Made by a program: the position numbers and the translations under genes. From NCBI GenBank assembly GCA_964353935.1, contig CAYGXL010000142.1:1-6945 (forward strand): 6,945 nt of DNA. The letters are read 5' to 3'. The notes beneath the pieces are model-generated. The model was not told the origin of the DNA and did not search any database. It saw nothing but the letters and a program-made list of their open reading frames with translations. The stretch's first letter is position 1, and each line of letters begins with the position of its first letter. The stretch is from JAOUJD01 sp964353935 (GTDB lineage Bacteria; Pseudomonadota; Gammaproteobacteria; Burkholderiales; Burkholderiaceae_F). Shown piece by piece: positions 6,295-6,945 of this stretch.

Positions 6295-6945
6295 TCAGGC
6301 GAGGACGCGCTGCATGAACGCGGCGATGTCGCGGATTTCCTCGGCGCTCACGGAGTGCGGCATCGGGTAGTCGTGCCATTCGACGGCATACCCGGCCGAC
6401 TTCAGCGTGTCGCGCGACGCGGCACCGCGGGCGTGTGGCACCACGGGATCCTGCGTGCCGTGGGCGAGGAACACGGGCACCCCCTTGCTCGCCGCCGACG
6501 CTTCTTTCGAAAACGACTCGGCGAGCGGCAGGTAGCACGACAGCCCGATCAGGCCCGCGAGCGGCTGCGGTTGGCGCAGTCCGGTGTGCAGCGTGATCGC
6601 GCCCCCTTGCGAGAAGCCGGCGAGCACGATGCGCGAACGCGCGACGCCGCGCGCCACCTCGCGCTCGATCAGCGCCTCGACCATGCCCTGCGACGCCCTG
6701 ATGCCTTTCTCGTCCTCGCGCCGCACGAGGTCGGTGCCGAGGATGTCGTACCAGGCGCGCATCACGTAGCCGCCGTTGATCGTCACCGGCATCGTCGGCG
6801 CGTGCGGAAAGACGTAGCGCGCGGCCGGGGCGCCATGTGATTCGAGTTCACGCACGACCGGCACGAAGTCGTAGCCGTCGGCGCCGAGGCCGTGCAGCAG
6901 GATCACGGTCGCGCCCGGCGACGGGCTGGTCTGGACTTCGACACA
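6295..6945 (-). CDS. EstB-type carboxylesterase (alpha/beta hydrolase), 5' end cut by window edge
   Basis: A cytosolic serine hydrolase of the carboxylesterase/acyl-protein thioesterase family, acting on short acyl esters; the natural substrate cannot be told. The visible 216 residues include the oxyanion-loop motif LLHGLGADGYDF near the start, the VTINGG and MRAWYD family motifs, the nucleophile elbow GFSQGG (Ser codon 6610-6612), HGTQDPVVP (Asp codon 6448-6450) and the catalytic His in MPHSV (codon 6355-6357). Counted from the edge, Ser112, Asp166 and His197 have the same spacing as Ser114, Asp168 and His199 of Pseudomonas fluorescens EstB, so perhaps only a couple of residues are lost. A GTG at 6906-6904 is in frame but lies inside the first beta strand before HGLG and the frame is open to the edge, so it is not taken as the start. 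Transcription comes from the right, converging on doxX, so membership in the pirin operon is excluded. Confidence 0.93.
   Translation of the reverse strand, partial: CVEVQTSPSPGATVILLHGLGADGYDFVPVVRELESHGAPAARYVFPHAPTMPVTINGGYVMRAWYDILGTDLVRREDEKGIRASQGMVEALIEREVARGVARSRIVLAGFSQGGAITLHTGLRQPQPLAGLIGLSCYLPLAESFSKEASAASKGVPVFLAHGTQDPVVPHARGAASRDTLKSAGYAVEWHDYPMPHSVSAEEIRDIAAFMQRVLA

Noticed and set aside
6904..6906. GTG as the start of the esterase
   Set aside because: The frame continues upstream to the edge, and EstB-type proteins have about 13-16 residues before this point forming the first strand; the catalytic residue numbering also fits a start just outside the window.
1..6945. Mobile elements, CRISPR, tRNA genes, toxin-antitoxin or phage genes
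   Set aside because: No transposase, integrase, repeat-spacer array, cloverleaf-like sequence or small paired genes seen; composition is even across the genes.

Overview
This is a GC-rich window (mostly G/C at third codon positions) that looks like ordinary, gene-dense proteobacterial chromosome. GluQ-type tRNA-Asp modification, a PAS/GGDEF signalling protein and a YhaJ/pirin/DoxX cluster all fit a high-GC Gamma- or Betaproteobacterium; I cannot narrow it further. I see no mobile element, CRISPR array, tRNA or rRNA, and no obvious sign of recent transfer.

Layout from left to right. (1) 1-852, minus strand: most of gluQ (glutamyl-Q tRNA(Asp) synthetase), with its 3' end beyond the left edge. 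(2) 853-1094: divergent intergenic region without a recognisable gene. (3) 1095-4145, plus strand: a 1016-residue membrane-anchored multi-PAS diguanylate cyclase with an intact active site and an intact product-inhibition site. (4) 4108-5022, minus strand: a LysR-family regulator resembling E. coli YhaJ; its 3' end overlaps the cyclase gene by 38 bp. (5) 5023-5147: a comparatively AT-rich 125-bp divergent control region with an 8-bp inverted repeat. (6) 5148-5846 and 5884-6285, plus strand: a pirin (YhaK-like) gene and a DoxX-family (YqjF-like) membrane protein gene, each with a strong Shine-Dalgarno sequence and probably forming one operon. (7) 6295-6945, minus strand: an EstB-type carboxylesterase, convergent with doxX after 9 bp, missing only its extreme N-terminus at the right edge.

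The most coherent functional unit is the LysR-pirin-DoxX block. In E. coli the regulator YhaJ lies next to the pirin gene yhaK and activates the unlinked doxX-family gene yqjF in response to nitroaromatic or quinone-like products. Here equivalents of all three lie together around one divergent promoter region, which suggests a compact electrophile/quinone or redox stress module. The diguanylate cyclase is a separate signalling gene that probably feeds the c-di-GMP pool in response to a membrane or cytosolic cue. No wholly new system is evident; the points worth checking are the regulatory architecture of the YhaJ-like module and the sensor half of the cyclase.
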